Under the pieces are notes generated by a model, which did no database searches, had not been told where the DNA came from, and saw only the letters and a list, made by a program, of their open reading frames with translations. From Phenylobacterium zucineum HLK1 (GTDB lineage Bacteria > Pseudomonadota > Alphaproteobacteria > Caulobacterales > Caulobacteraceae), in NCBI RefSeq assembly GCF_000017265.1, contig NC_011144.1:186001-250000 (forward strand): a stretch of DNA of 64,000 nucleotides. Direction: 5' to 3'. A program made the position numbers and the translations under genes. Shown in pieces: positions 10,422 through 21,209 of this stretch (the stretch's first letter is position 1; each line of letters starts with the position of its first letter).

Positions 10422-13400
10422 GCCTCGCCCTCCTCGCCGCTGGTCGACCACTCGAACACCCGCGCCAGGTGGTCGTAGTCGGAGGCGTAGGTCTTCACGA
10501 ACTGCGGGGCGGTGCGCGAGACGTAGGGCTGGTCGGGCCGGAAATAGCGGGCCAGCAGGCGGCGTGCGCCGTCCAGCGCCCGCTCGGCCGCCTCGGCGCT
10601 TTCGCCGACGCCGGCGCGGACCTCCTCGCGGCCGGCGGGCCGGCGGCCGGTGACCTCGAGATAGACCAGCTCGCCGGGGACCAGCGGGCCGATCGCGTCG
10701 AAGCCGCCGTGGGCCAGGATCGCGGCGGTGAGGGTGAGCTGCGGCGAGAAGCCGGCGTCCACCACCTTCTGCGAGGGCGCGCGGCCGGTCTTGTAGTCGA
10801 GGATGTGGCCGTACCCCTGCGGATCGGCCTCGATGCGGTCGGCCTTGGCGCCCAGCACCACCTCGTGGCCGTCCACGCGGATCGCCAGCCGGCCGGTCTT
10901 CTCGACGTGGATCGCGCGGCCGTCGGCGCGGCGGCGGGCCTCCAGCTCGGCCACCCAGGCGGCGGCCTCGCGGGCGAGGGCGGATTCGCGGGCCAGGGCC
11001 TCGCGCGGCATCCCCGCCTTCTCCAGCTCCTCGACGTACATCGCCTCGAAGATCGCCGCGGCGTCGGGCGGCAGGTCGCGGGGGTGGTCCAGGGCGAACC
11101 GCTCGAAGGCGGCGTGGATGGCGGTGCCGCGGGCGCGGGCCTCCACCGGCTCGTCCGGGCGCTCCAGCGGGCGCAGGTTCAGGATGTCGCGCGCCCACAC
11201 GGCGTAGGGGTCGCGGGTCAGGGTCTCGACGCGGGTGACGAACAGCTCCCGCGGCCGCGCCTCCACCGGCGGACAGGGCGCGGGCCGGCGGGCCGGCCGG
11301 TAGTCGTCCGGCGCGTCGAGCGCCCGGGCCCAGGCGAGCGCCTCGGGGCGGCCGGGGATCTCCACCGCCGCGCCGCGGGCCAGGGTCTCCAGCCGCCAGA
11401 GCCAGCGGGACTTGACCGCCGGCTGGCCCTCGCGGCGCTCGGAATGCAGCAGGATCACCTCGGCGGCGCAGGCGGCCTGGGCGAAGTCGTGCGCCGACAG
11501 GCCGACCCGGCGCTCGGGCGGCGGCAGGCCCAGCGTGCGGCGCATGGGCCGCGACAGGAACGGGTCGAGGGGCGCACCGCGCGGCCAGACGCCTTCCTCC
11601 AGCCCCGCCACCACCAGCCGGTCGGCGCGCACCAGCCGGGCCTCGATGGCCCCCAGGATGCGCAGCCGCGGATGGGTCGCTCCGCCTGCGCGGACGCTCT
11701 CGCCCTCCATCAGCCGCGACAAGAGGTCGGCGAAGCCGCGGGCGCTGACGGGCGGGACGCCGCCGGTCTCGTGGATCAGGCCGGCGAGCAGGCGGCTCAT
11801 GGCCTCGCCGCCGTGGCCGGCCCAGAGCTCGCCCGTCGAGCCGTCGGCGCCGGCGGCGAGCGCCTCCATGGCGGCGGTGACGGCGCGGGCGGCCTCGGCC
11901 ACTGGACCCTCGGCGCAGGCGGCCTGCAGGGCCGAGAGCAGGTCCTCGAGACGGTCGACCAGCGGCAGGGCGTCGAGGCCCCGGCCCTTCTCCGCCAGGC
12001 GCGCCCGCAGGCCCGCCCAGGTCCAGGGCCGGGCGCCGCGCAGGCCGTGGCGCTCCAGCACGTCGCGGCGGCGGGCCAGGTCGTCGCCGTCCAGGCCGAG
12101 CCGGACGTAGGGATGCTTCAGCAGCGCGAGCAGGGTGACCGGCGCCAGGGGATCGACCGCGGCGCGCGCGACGAGGCCGGCCAGCACGCCGCAGCGGCAG
12201 CCGGCCAGCGGCTCGCCGGCGGAGGAGTCCGGCACGACGCCCCAGCGCGCCAGCTTGGCCGTCACCCGGCGCGCCAGCACCTGGTCGGGCGTGACGAGGG
12301 CGGCGGTCTTCTCGGGCGTCTCCAGCGCCTCGCGCAGCAGCAGGGCGGCGACCGTGGCGGCCTCCTCCTCGGCCCGCGCGCTGACGAGGGAGAGGCCCTT
12401 CAGCCCCTCGGCGATAGGATCGAGCCCCTCGGCGTCGGCCTCGGCGCGGAGCTGCTCGATGGCGTGCAGCCAGTCGGCGGTGGCGCGCGGCGGCCGCAGG
12501 GCCTCGTTGATCACCCGGCGGCGCCAGCGGCCCTGGGTCTGGTGCGCCAGGGCGGCAGGCCAGACCTCGACGTGCTTACGGTCTATGCCGGTGCGCGCCA
12601 GCAGGCGGCGCAGGGCGCCCTGCGGATGCTGCTCGTCCACCTCGCGCCAGGCGCTCTCGGCCAGGCTGTCGTCGAGGCCCGGGACGACGACCGCGCCGCG
12701 CGGGGCGGCGGCGATCACCGCCAGGAGGTCGGCGGTGGCCGGGGCGGTGCCCGTGGAGCCGGCCGCCACCAGCACCCCCTGCGGCGGGCGCGAGGCCCAG
12801 ACGTCGGCCAGCCGCCGTAGCAGGCGCACGCGCCGCTCGCTGACGTCCACCAGGCCCAGCTCGGCGAGGCGCCTGGGCCATTCGGTCAGCGCCGTCTCGA
12901 GGAACTCGCGGCTGACCCGCCAGTGCTCGGCGAGGTCGGCCTCGACCAGGCCCGCCAGCTTCTCGCCGGCCTCGGCCTCCTCGATCTGCAGGCTGTCTAG
13001 GAAGGCGCCCAGGGCGTCGGCCAGCTCCAGCGCCGCCGAGGCGGTCAGCTCGCGGCCCGGCAGCAGCCGCCAGTGCCCGGCCACCAGCCGCGTCAGCTCG
13101 AAGCGCCGGCGCAGCGGGTCGATGGCGGCGGGCAGGTCGAGGGCCAGGTCGCCCGGCTCGAACGGCGGCTCGCCGGCCTCGAGGTCGCCCAGCGGGCGCA
13201 TCTGCGGCGGCAGGACGGCCCGGCCGCCCGCGGCGCGCACGAAGGCGTCGGCCACCGCCCGCGCCCCGCGCCGGGTGGGCAGGAGGACGAGGGCGTCCGA
13301 CAGCGCCTCGGGCCCGTCGTCGGCCAGGGCCTCGTAGAGCCCGCGGGCGAGGTCTTCGGCGAACGGCCGGTGCGCCGGGATGTTGAACCAGCGAGGACCC

Positions 13401-13423
13401 GGCCGCTCGAAGAAGCGGGTCAC
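10418..13423 (-). CDS. addB: Double-strand break repair protein AddB (alphaproteobacterial type)
   Basis: 1001 residues; partner of AddA, with an inactive helicase-like region and a C-terminal RecB-type nuclease. The N-terminus WFNIPAHRPFAEDLARGL is typical of alphaproteobacterial AddB, and no P-loop GxGKT is visible near it. The C-terminal nuclease has AIHAAFERF and GHILDYKTGRAPSQKV (DxK catalytic pair). ATG at 13423 overlaps the murU stop (ATGA), and its own stop overlaps addA, so murU-addB-addA look translationally coupled. Confidence 0.95.
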   Translation of the reverse strand: MTRFFERPGPRWFNIPAHRPFAEDLARGLYEALADDGPEALSDALVLLPTRRGARAVADAFVRAAGGRAVLPPQMRPLGDLEAGEPPFEPGDLALDLPAAIDPLRRRFELTRLVAGHWRLLPGRELTASAALELADALGAFLDSLQIEEAEAGEKLAGLVEADLAEHWRVSREFLETALTEWPRRLAELGLVDVSERRVRLLRRLADVWASRPPQGVLVAAGSTGTAPATADLLAVIAAAPRGAVVVPGLDDSLAESAWREVDEQHPQGALRRLLARTGIDRKHVEVWPAALAHQTQGRWRRRVINEALRPPRATADWLHAIEQLRAEADAEGLDPIAEGLKGLSLVSARAEEEAATVAALLLREALETPEKTAALVTPDQVLARRVTAKLARWGVVPDSSAGEPLAGCRCGVLAGLVARAAVDPLAPVTLLALLKHPYVRLGLDGDDLARRRDVLERHGLRGARPWTWAGLRARLAEKGRGLDALPLVDRLEDLLSALQAACAEGPVAEAARAVTAAMEALAAGADGSTGELWAGHGGEAMSRLLAGLIHETGGVPPVSARGFADLLSRLMEGESVRAGGATHPRLRILGAIEARLVRADRLVVAGLEEGVWPRGAPLDPFLSRPMRRTLGLPPPERRVGLSAHDFAQAACAAEVILLHSERREGQPAVKSRWLWRLETLARGAAVEIPGRPEALAWARALDAPDDYRPARRPAPCPPVEARPRELFVTRVETLTRDPYAVWARDILNLRPLERPDEPVEARARGTAIHAAFERFALDHPRDLPPDAAAIFEAMYVEELEKAGMPREALARESALAREAAAWVAELEARRRADGRAIHVEKTGRLAIRVDGHEVVLGAKADRIEADPQGYGHILDYKTGRAPSQKVVDAGFSPQLTLTAAILAHGGFDAIGPLVPGELVYLEVTGRRPAGREEVRAGVGESAEAAERALDGARRLLARYFRPDQPYVSRTAPQFVKTYASDYDHLARVFEWSTSGEEGEA

Positions 13424-14136
13424 GACAGCCTCTGCTCCGCCGCCTCGCGCGCGGCGGGGTCGCCCACGTGCATCCAGAAAGCGTCCATGGCCACGCCGCG
13501 GAGCCGGCCTGCGGCCTGCAGCTCATGCCAGACCGGCAGGATCGAGAACGGGCCCGTCCTGGGCGAGGCGTCGAGGACCTGGGGCTTGAGGATGCCGAAG
13601 CCGGTGTTGGCGTAGGGCGTCGGCGGCTTGGGCGCGACCGAATGGGTCAGTCGGCCCTGCGCGTCCATGAAGAAGCCGTTGGGCCCCTCGAAGCCCAGGC
13701 CGTGGCCGCGGCGGACCAGCAGCAGGAGGATGTCCATGGCCGCCGGGTCCCAGACCCGCTTCAGGGTCTCCAGCGGCGGCTCGCCCTCGGTGATCCACAG
13801 CGAGTCGATGTTGGCGACGAAGATCGGCTCATCGCCCAGCAGCGGCCGGGCGTGCTGGATGCCGCCGCCGGAATCCAGCAGCTCGGCCCGCTCGTCGGAG
13901 ATGCGGATCTCGAGGTCCGTGCGGCGCGCCAGGTGCGCCTCCACCTGGTCGGCGAAGTGGTGGACGTTGACCACGGCGCGGGTGACGCCGGCGGCGACCA
14001 ACTCGTCCAGCACGTGGTCGATCAGCGGCCGGCCCGCCACCGGGACCAGGCACTTGGGCGTGGTGTCCGTCAGCGGCCGCATGCGGGTGCCGAGCCCCGC
14101 CGCCAGCACCATCGCCGTCGTGGGCGCCTGGCTCAC
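13420..14136 (-). CDS. murU: N-acetylmuramate alpha-1-phosphate uridylyltransferase
   Basis: 238 residues from a GTG at 14136 overlapping the amgK stop. Nucleotidyltransferase (GT-A-like) fold with the signature MVLAAGLGTRMRPLTD at residues 9-24. The PKCLVPVAGRPLIDH and IFVANIDSLW segments follow; the metal-binding Asp is in the latter. Next to a sugar kinase of AmgK type this is best read as MurU, which makes UDP-MurNAc from MurNAc-1-phosphate in the fosfomycin-bypassing recycling route shown in Pseudomonas and Caulobacter. The alternative is a generic sugar-phosphate nucleotidyltransferase. Confidence 0.88.
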   Translation of the reverse strand: MSQAPTTAMVLAAGLGTRMRPLTDTTPKCLVPVAGRPLIDHVLDELVAAGVTRAVVNVHHFADQVEAHLARRTDLEIRISDERAELLDSGGGIQHARPLLGDEPIFVANIDSLWITEGEPPLETLKRVWDPAAMDILLLLVRRGHGLGFEGPNGFFMDAQGRLTHSVAPKPPTPYANTGFGILKPQVLDASPRTGPFSILPVWHELQAAGRLRGVAMDAFWMHVGDPAAREAAEQRLS

Positions 14137-15263
14137 GCGCGGGCCTCGGGCGGAACGTGGCGGTCGAACCAGGCCTTCAGGCCGGCGAGCTCGGGATCCT
14201 GCAGGTTGCGCTCCAGGTAGCGCCAGGTGCGCGGCATGAAGGCCTTGTACTGCGGCCGCCCCAGCAGCGCCTGCCGGGCGAACACCCGGCCGAGGATGCG
14301 CGCGGCGTTGGAGGCGGCCAGCGCCCGATACTCGAAAAGGAACCGGCTGGCGTCGAGATCCGGCCGGGCCCGCAGGTAGCGCTCCAGCATGACGGCTTCG
14401 AGCTCGGGCGAGACGTCGCGGCGGGCGTCCTGCAGCAGGTGCAGGAGATCCCAGGCCGGATGGGCCTTCAGGGCGTCCTGGAAATCGAGCAGGCCGACGC
14501 GCGCGGCTCCCGCGCGCTCGGGAAGCCAGAGCAGGTTCTGGGCGTGGAAGTCGCGGTGGGTGAAGACCGAGGCGCCGGCCTCGCCCCAGACCCAGACCGG
14601 CGCCCACAGGGCCTCCCATTCCGCCACCGCCTCGGGGCCGAACTCCGGCAGGCCGGCGAACCTCGGCCAGAACTCGAGGAAGGTGTCGGTGGCGACCTTG
14701 AGCGCCAGCGCGTCGTAGGTGAGCAGCGGCCACGCGCAGCCGTCGGCGCGCAGCACGTCCGGCGGCGGTTCGGCCTGCATGGCGACCTGCACATCGACGG
14801 CCGCCTCGTAGAGCGGCGCCTCGGCCTGCCCCTGGGCGATCAGGGTGGCGAACAGGCCATCGCCGAGGTCCTCCAGCACCGCGAGGCCGGCCTCGACGTC
14901 GTGGGCCAGGATCTGCGGCGCCGAGAGACCGCGCTCGCGCAGGAAGGCGGCGGTGGTGACGAAGGCGGCCACCGAGCCAGCCGCCAGGCGCGCGGCCGCG
15001 TTGTAGCCGAGCGCCCGGCGCTCCTCCGGCGTGGCCCTGGGCGGGCAGACCACGCTCTCCAGCGCCGGCGGCTGGTCCATGAAGATGAACGTCCGGCCGT
15101 CGGGGGCGAACAGGCGCTCGTAGCTGCGCGTCGAGGCGTCGCCGCCCAGCGGCTGGCGGCGCGCCTGGCCGAAGCCGGCGGCGCGCAGGAACCCGGCCTT
15201 CAGGGCCTCGCGGTCCGAGATGTCAGGCGCGGAACTCAAGCCCTCGTCCTTCCCAGGCGCCAT
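14133..15263 (-). CDS. amgK: Anomeric MurNAc/GlcNAc kinase AmgK
   Basis: 376 residues; aminoglycoside-phosphotransferase fold. The catalytic loop is FTHRDFHAQNLLW (HxD...N) and the metal loop is VGLLDFQDA. AmgK phosphorylates MurNAc at C1, giving the MurU substrate. The start is uncertain: ATG 15263 and TTG 15239 are both in frame and both overlap the 3' end of tsaE. The overlap with murU downstream supports their joint role in peptidoglycan recycling. Confidence 0.88.
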   Translation of the reverse strand: MAPGKDEGLSSAPDISDREALKAGFLRAAGFGQARRQPLGGDASTRSYERLFAPDGRTFIFMDQPPALESVVCPPRATPEERRALGYNAAARLAAGSVAAFVTTAAFLRERGLSAPQILAHDVEAGLAVLEDLGDGLFATLIAQGQAEAPLYEAAVDVQVAMQAEPPPDVLRADGCAWPLLTYDALALKVATDTFLEFWPRFAGLPEFGPEAVAEWEALWAPVWVWGEAGASVFTHRDFHAQNLLWLPERAGAARVGLLDFQDALKAHPAWDLLHLLQDARRDVSPELEAVMLERYLRARPDLDASRFLFEYRALAASNAARILGRVFARQALLGRPQYKAFMPRTWRYLERNLQDPELAGLKAWFDRHVPPEARA

Positions 15264-15699
15264 GCGGTGTGAGCCGCACGCGCCTGCCGTCTGCGTCGTC
15301 TTCCGAGAGCGCGATCTCTACATCGAGTCGGTCGGGCGGGAGGCGGCCCTCCAGCCGCTCGGGCCATTCGACCACCGCCGCGCCCTCGTCCAGCGCCTCG
15401 TCCAGACCGATCTCATAGGCCTCGTCCGGGTTCGAGAGGCGATAGAGGTCGAAGTGGGCGACCTTCAGTCGCGGGCCCTCGTAGAACTGCACCAGGGTGA
15501 AGGTGGGCGAGGGGACGTCCTCGGCCGGCGTCGTCAGCGCCCGCACCAGGGCCCGGGCCAGGGTGGACTTGCCGGCCCCCAGCGGCCCGGAGAGGCAGAC
15601 CGCCTCGCCCGGCTTCAGCCCGGCCGCGATCGCCGCGCCCAGCCGCGCCGTGGCCGCCTCGTCGTCGAGGCGGAACTCGCCCTCGGCCGCGAGGATCAT
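15223..15699 (-). CDS. tsaE: tRNA threonylcarbamoyladenosine biosynthesis ATPase TsaE
   Basis: 158 residues. P-loop LSGPLGAGKSTLARALV at about residues 33-49, then the family block VPSPTFTLVQFYE and HFDLYRL. TsaE is the ATPase partner of TsaB/TsaD in forming t6A37 on ANN-decoding tRNAs. ATG 15699 overlaps the end of the upstream acyltransferase, whose stop is at 15696-15698. The gene forms a tight minus-strand series with amgK, murU, addB and addA. Confidence 0.95.
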   Translation of the reverse strand: MILAAEGEFRLDDEAATARLGAAIAAGLKPGEAVCLSGPLGAGKSTLARALVRALTTPAEDVPSPTFTLVQFYEGPRLKVAHFDLYRLSNPDEAYEIGLDEALDEGAAVVEWPERLEGRLPPDRLDVEIALSEDDADGRRVRLTPHGAWEGRGLEFRA

Positions 15700-16568
15700 G
15701 CGAAGGCCCGGTCCGGATCGGCGGGAAGGATCCCCTCGACGTGCGCCTTGAGCGCCAGCGTCGCCTCGGCGGGATCCCCGGCCAGGCGTTCGGGCGCGAC
15801 GGGATGGCCGACCGTCAGGTCGAAGCGGCGCCCGCGCTTGTTCAGCAGCTCGTGGAAGAGGGTGATGTCGCGCAGCTCCTGCGAGAGCCCGTGGAAGAAG
15901 TGGAACAGCGTCGACCAGGGGCCCGCCACGTGGACCGGCACGACGGGCGCCTCGTACTTCCGGGCCAGCGAGACCGCCGACGGCGCCCAGGGCGGATCGG
16001 CGAGCCCCCCGTCGGGCTGCCGGCGCGCCAGCCGGCCGGCTGGGAAGATCACCAGGCACCGCTCGGCCTCCATCGCCTCGCGGGTCAGCTGCAGGGTCAG
16101 GCGCGTGCGCTCGCGGGTGCGCTTGCCCTCGACCCATTCCACGGGGATCAGCACCTCCTCGAAGCCGGGGCAGACCCGGTGGGCGTCGGCGTTGGCGTAG
16201 AAGCAGATGTCGGGGCGCAGGGCCTTCAGCGCGTCGTAGACGGCCACGCCGTCGGCGATGCCGGTGGGGTGGTTGCAGACCACGATCGCCCGGCCCTGCG
16301 CGGGCACGCGGTCGAGTCCGCTGGCCGCCACCTGCACCGACAGCAGCTCGGAGACGTGCTCCAGGGCCGCGCGGCCGGGGAGCGGGGCGATCGCGTCGGC
16401 CATCCGCCGCGCCTTGCCGTAGTCCAGCAGGGCGTAGAGCAGCGGGCGCAGCACGGGCCAGGCGGCCGAGCCCGACAGCTTCGGCGCGCGCTCGGCGATC
16501 AGGGCGTCCACGATGTGGTCGGCGCCCCTCGGGCGCGCCAGGGCCGGGGCGTGGCTCAACGCGGTCAT
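15696..16568 (-). CDS. PlsC-type lysophospholipid acyltransferase family protein
   Basis: 290 residues from ATG 16568. The acyltransferase core has CNHPTGIADGVAVYDAL, an HX5D variant of the catalytic HX4D motif seen in the hemolysin/OlsA-like clade. LVIFPAGRLAR matches the substrate-binding FPEG block, and VVPVHVAGPWS matches the later V.PV block. It probably acylates a lyso-lipid at the membrane. The substrate (lyso-PA, lyso-ornithine lipid or other) cannot be told from the sequence. Its stop overlaps the tsaE start. Confidence 0.8.
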   Translation of the reverse strand: MTALSHAPALARPRGADHIVDALIAERAPKLSGSAAWPVLRPLLYALLDYGKARRMADAIAPLPGRAALEHVSELLSVQVAASGLDRVPAQGRAIVVCNHPTGIADGVAVYDALKALRPDICFYANADAHRVCPGFEEVLIPVEWVEGKRTRERTRLTLQLTREAMEAERCLVIFPAGRLARRQPDGGLADPPWAPSAVSLARKYEAPVVPVHVAGPWSTLFHFFHGLSQELRDITLFHELLNKRGRRFDLTVGHPVAPERLAGDPAEATLALKAHVEGILPADPDRAFA

Positions 16569-16670
16569 GGGCGGAACATGCGCCGCCGTCCCGCTCGCGG
16601 GCAAGCGCCGGGCGGCGCCTCCCGCAACGGAAGCTAGGCGCTCCGGGGCGTTGGGCGTAGAACGCCGGCC

Positions 16671-18167
<1,497 letters not shown>

Positions 18168-18183
18168 CGCCCAGCAGCGTCGG

Positions 18184-18291
18184 CTCCCCCTCGGGGGAGC
18201 TGTCGCGAAGCGAACGAGGGGGCTTCGTCCGCGCGGTTCGGCGGCGGAAGCCCCCTCAAACCCATTTCGGGCCGCCTCCCCCGAAGGGGAG
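18184..18291. repeat. Composite palindromic intergenic element
   Basis: Three nested dyads fill the gap between convergent genes. CTCCCCCTCGGGGGAG is at 18184-18199. GAGGGGGCTTC (18216-18226) pairs exactly with GAAGCCCCCTC (18247-18257). CTCCCCCGAAGGGGAG is at 18276-18291. The form is that of REP/BIME-like intergenic repeats and may also end both transcripts. Its sequence differs from the two other repeat families in the window. Confidence 0.7.
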
Positions 18292-18301
18292 GACGCCGTC
18301 C

Positions 18302-18835
18302 CTACGTCCGGCGGCTGACGATGTCCTTGTTGTGGGCGCGGGTCTTGGCGCCCTGGCCGCGCTCCAGCTCGGTGCGGCCGGGACGGTTGTTGTTGGTGGA
18401 CGAGAACACCGTCCCCTCGTCGGCCGGGTCGCCCCAGTCCTGCTGGGGATTGTCCTCCTGGCCCAGCTTGTGGACGTCGACATTGGCGGGCGTGCCGGCC
18501 CCCAGGTCGCCGCGCACGTCGCCCATGCCCGCCTCGTCGCGGCCCAGGTCGGGGTCGAGGCCCCAGCCGTCCCGCCGCTGGCCCTCGGCTCCAGCCTCTT
18601 CACCCGCGGCCGCGATGTCGCTGTCGCCGAACTCGGCCTGGCTTGGCCGGTCGGCGTTGGTGGCGCCGTCGAGGTCGCCCTCAAAGCTGCGCTGCTCGGG
18701 ATTGGTGGCGGTCTGGAACCTGTTCGGGTCGCGCTGCTCGTCCATCTCGCGCGCGCCCAGGCCGCCGCCCTGCATGCGGGCCCGATTCGCCTCGGCCTGG
18801 CTGGGGCTGAAGTTGCGGTCGTCTTGGTCGGCCAT
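18302..18835 (-). CDS. Hydrophilic orphan protein, unknown function
   Basis: 177 residues from an ATG at 18835 with AAGGAG about 8 bases upstream, which makes translation likely. The protein is rich in Asp, Gly, Gln, Asn and Arg and has no hydrophobic segment, signal peptide or predicted fold that I recognise. It begins MADQDDRNFSPSQAEANRAR and ends in a basic tail, AHNKDIVSRRT. The composition suggests an intrinsically disordered, perhaps stress- or desiccation-related protein, but this is only an inference. It converges with mmsA. Confidence 0.65.
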   Translation of the reverse strand: MADQDDRNFSPSQAEANRARMQGGGLGAREMDEQRDPNRFQTATNPEQRSFEGDLDGATNADRPSQAEFGDSDIAAAGEEAGAEGQRRDGWGLDPDLGRDEAGMGDVRGDLGAGTPANVDVHKLGQEDNPQQDWGDPADEGTVFSSTNNNRPGRTELERGQGAKTRAHNKDIVSRRT

Positions 18836-18927
18836 GGTCGGGGCTCCTTCTTGCTTCCCTTCCTGAACCCCGTGGCGAAGCGGCCGTTCCTTGCGCCGGC
18901 CGTCGCCGGCCGCTAGGCGAGGACCCG

Positions 18928-20058
18928 ATGCCGTCCGCGCTGCAAGCCGCCTACGACGCCCGCCTCGCCGAAGGCGTGATCCGCCCGGACCCGGCCCAGG
19001 CCGCCGCCCTGGCCGCCCTCGTCCGCCTGGAGGGGGAGCTGGCGGACGCCCAGCCCGCCTCGGGGCTCAAGGCCCTGTTCCGCAAGCGCGCGCCCGAGAG
19101 CCGGCGGGGGGTCTACCTCGTGGGGCCCGTGGGCCGGGGAAAGTCCATGCTGATGGACCTCTTCTTCGAGACCGCCCCGGTCGAGAAGCGGCGGCGCACG
19201 CACTTCCACGTCTTCATGGGCGAGGTCCACCGGCTGATCGACGCCTGGCGCAAGGGCGATCCCGCCGCCCGCAAGGCGCGCTTCGGCCAGTCGAAGGGGG
19301 ACGATCCGATCCCGCCCGTGGCCGACGTGGTCGCCGAGCGGGCGAGCCTGCTCTGCTTCGACGAGTTCCAGGTCACCGACATCGCCGACGCCATGATCCT
19401 GGGCCGGCTGTTCGAGGCGCTGTTCGATCGCGGCGTGACCCTGGTGGCCACCTCGAACCGGCTGCCCGACCAGCTCTACAAGGACGGCATCAACCGCCAG
19501 CTCTTCCTGCCGTTCATCGAGCTCCTGAAGTCCAAGGTGGAGGTGGTCTCGGTGGCGGGGCCGCACGACTACCGGCTGGACCGGCTGCGGGCCGCGGGCG
19601 TCTGGTTCTCGCCCATCGACCCGGACAACGAGCGGTCCTTCGACCGGCTGTGGCGCGAGATGCTGGGGCCCGAGGACGAGGACGAGCTGGGTGAGACGCT
19701 GGAGGTGCTGGGCCGGCGGATCACCTTCCCGAACGCCTCGGGCGGGCTGCTGCGGGCCTCGTTCGGCAGTCTCTGCTCGGTGGCCCTGGGCCCCAACGAC
19801 TACCTAGCGCTCGCCGAGCGCTTCCACACCGTCTTCCTGGAGGGCGTGCCGAGGCTCACCCCCGCCCGGCGCGAGGAGGCCCGCCGCTTCGTGATCCTGA
19901 TCGACGCCCTCTACGAGGCGAAGACCAAGCTGATCGTGCTGGCCGAGGCCGAGCCCGTGAAGTTGTATCCCGAGGGGGACGGCGCCTTCGAATTCGAGCG
20001 CACGGCCTCGCGCCTGCAGGAGATGCGATCGGCCGACTGGCTGAAGGACAGCGCCTGA
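18928..20058 (+). CDS. zapE: Cell division protein ZapE (AFG1-like ATPase)
   Basis: 376 residues; AFG1/ZapE P-loop ATPase. Walker A is LVGPVGRGKSMLMDLFF. The family block THFHVFMGEVHRLID follows, then Walker B LLCFDEFQVTDIADAM and the sensor segment VTLVATSNRLPDQLYKDG. ZapE associates with FtsZ at the constricting septum in enterobacteria; the mitochondrial homologue AFG1 acts in protein quality control. In many alphaproteobacteria it lies near TCA genes, and here sdhCDAB lies 2 kb downstream. Confidence 0.93.
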   Translation: MPSALQAAYDARLAEGVIRPDPAQAAALAALVRLEGELADAQPASGLKALFRKRAPESRRGVYLVGPVGRGKSMLMDLFFETAPVEKRRRTHFHVFMGEVHRLIDAWRKGDPAARKARFGQSKGDDPIPPVADVVAERASLLCFDEFQVTDIADAMILGRLFEALFDRGVTLVATSNRLPDQLYKDGINRQLFLPFIELLKSKVEVVSVAGPHDYRLDRLRAAGVWFSPIDPDNERSFDRLWREMLGPEDEDELGETLEVLGRRITFPNASGGLLRASFGSLCSVALGPNDYLALAERFHTVFLEGVPRLTPARREEARRFVILIDALYEAKTKLIVLAEAEPVKLYPEGDGAFEFERTASRLQEMRSADWLKDSA

Positions 20059-20230
20059 CGCAGGTGTTCGCCCTGCGCCCTTCTGTCGCGGCGGCGGGCC
20101 CTTACGTTTTCGTGAGTAATTGCGGGCTGCGACGATTTGACGGCCTGCGATCACGTCTTCGCGTACAGCTATAGAAAGCAGCGTTATTCGCTCTATCTCT
20201 AATTCAAGGACCGCGGGATCTACTCGCGGC

Positions 20231-21187
20231 ATGATGTCGGGGAGCGGGCGAGTGTTCGATACGGCCGTCGAGTTCATCCAGGCCACGGTGCAGCTGGAGC
20301 AGCCGACCGCCTCGGGCCAGCGCACCGTCGGGACCGGGTTCCTGATCTCGTCGGTGGACGCCTCGGGCGCGCCGCGGACCGTGCTCGTCACCGCCCATCA
20401 CGTGCTCGACGGCATGGCCGCGCCGATCGCCGCCATCGGCTACCGCACCGCCGCCCACGACGGCGGCTGGACCTACAGCCCCGCGCCGCTACGCATCCGC
20501 GACGACGCCGGCGAGCCGCTGTGGACCCGCCACCCCGCGCAGGACGTGGCGGCCCTGGTCGTCGAGGCGCCGCCCGAGTTCGCCAAGGCGGCGATCCCGG
20601 CGGGCTACCTGGCCGCGGAGGGGGCGCTGGAGCGGCAGGGTTTCGGCCCCGGCGATGAGCTGATCGTCCTGGGCTTCCCCCGCGGCCTGGCGGCGAACAA
20701 CGCCGGCTTCCCCATCCTCCGCTCGGGGCGCATCGCCTCCTATCCCCTGACCTCCAAGGCCTCGCCGACCTTCCTCCTCGACTTCTCGGTCTTCCCCGGG
20801 AACTCCGGCGGGCCGGTCTTCGCCCCGGGCGGGACGGGAACGGCGCGGATCAAGGCCTCCGGCGCGCCGCGGCCGGTGGTGGCGGGCCTGCTGACCCAGC
20901 AGGTCGAGTTCAACAGCGAGCGTCTGGAGATCGGCGTCGTCACCCACGCCCGCTACATCGTCGAGACGCTCAGGCTGATGCAGCACGGGATCGCGCCCGC
21001 CGTGGAGGCGCCGGCGCCCGAGGTCGCGGGCGCCACGCCGGTGGTCGAGACCCCCGAGCGGCGCTCGCCGGTGGGGCGGGCGATCGAGGCGCTCGGCCGC
21101 CTGTTCGACCGCGCCGTCTTCGCCCTGCGCGACGCCGGGGCGGGCCTGATCGCGCGACTGTCGGGCGGCGCGCCGGCGCAGGCCTGA
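20231..21187 (+). CDS. Trypsin-like serine protease
   Basis: 318 residues. The chymotrypsin-fold triad is visible: His in VLVTAHHVLDG, Asp in HPAQDVAALVVEAP, and Ser in FPGNSGGPVFAPG. No clear N-terminal signal peptide is seen, so the site of action is uncertain. The C-terminal 70 residues are a Pro/Ala-rich linker and a short amphipathic stretch, not a PDZ domain, so this is not a typical DegP. Two adjacent ATGs (20231, 20234) can serve as start. The 172-base gap upstream has A/T-rich patches but no site I can assign. Confidence 0.82.
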   Translation: MMSGSGRVFDTAVEFIQATVQLEQPTASGQRTVGTGFLISSVDASGAPRTVLVTAHHVLDGMAAPIAAIGYRTAAHDGGWTYSPAPLRIRDDAGEPLWTRHPAQDVAALVVEAPPEFAKAAIPAGYLAAEGALERQGFGPGDELIVLGFPRGLAANNAGFPILRSGRIASYPLTSKASPTFLLDFSVFPGNSGGPVFAPGGTGTARIKASGAPRPVVAGLLTQQVEFNSERLEIGVVTHARYIVETLRLMQHGIAPAVEAPAPEVAGATPVVETPERRSPVGRAIEALGRLFDRAVFALRDAGAGLIARLSGGAPAQA

Positions 21188-21209
21188 ACCTCCGCGCCTC
21201 GGGCGTTCG

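Noticed and set aside
7470-12820. Very long open frames on the + strand opposite addA and addB
   Set aside because: They are Arg/Gln/Gly/Leu-rich antisense products of GC-rich codon bias, with no domains; addA and addB show full motif sets on the other strand.
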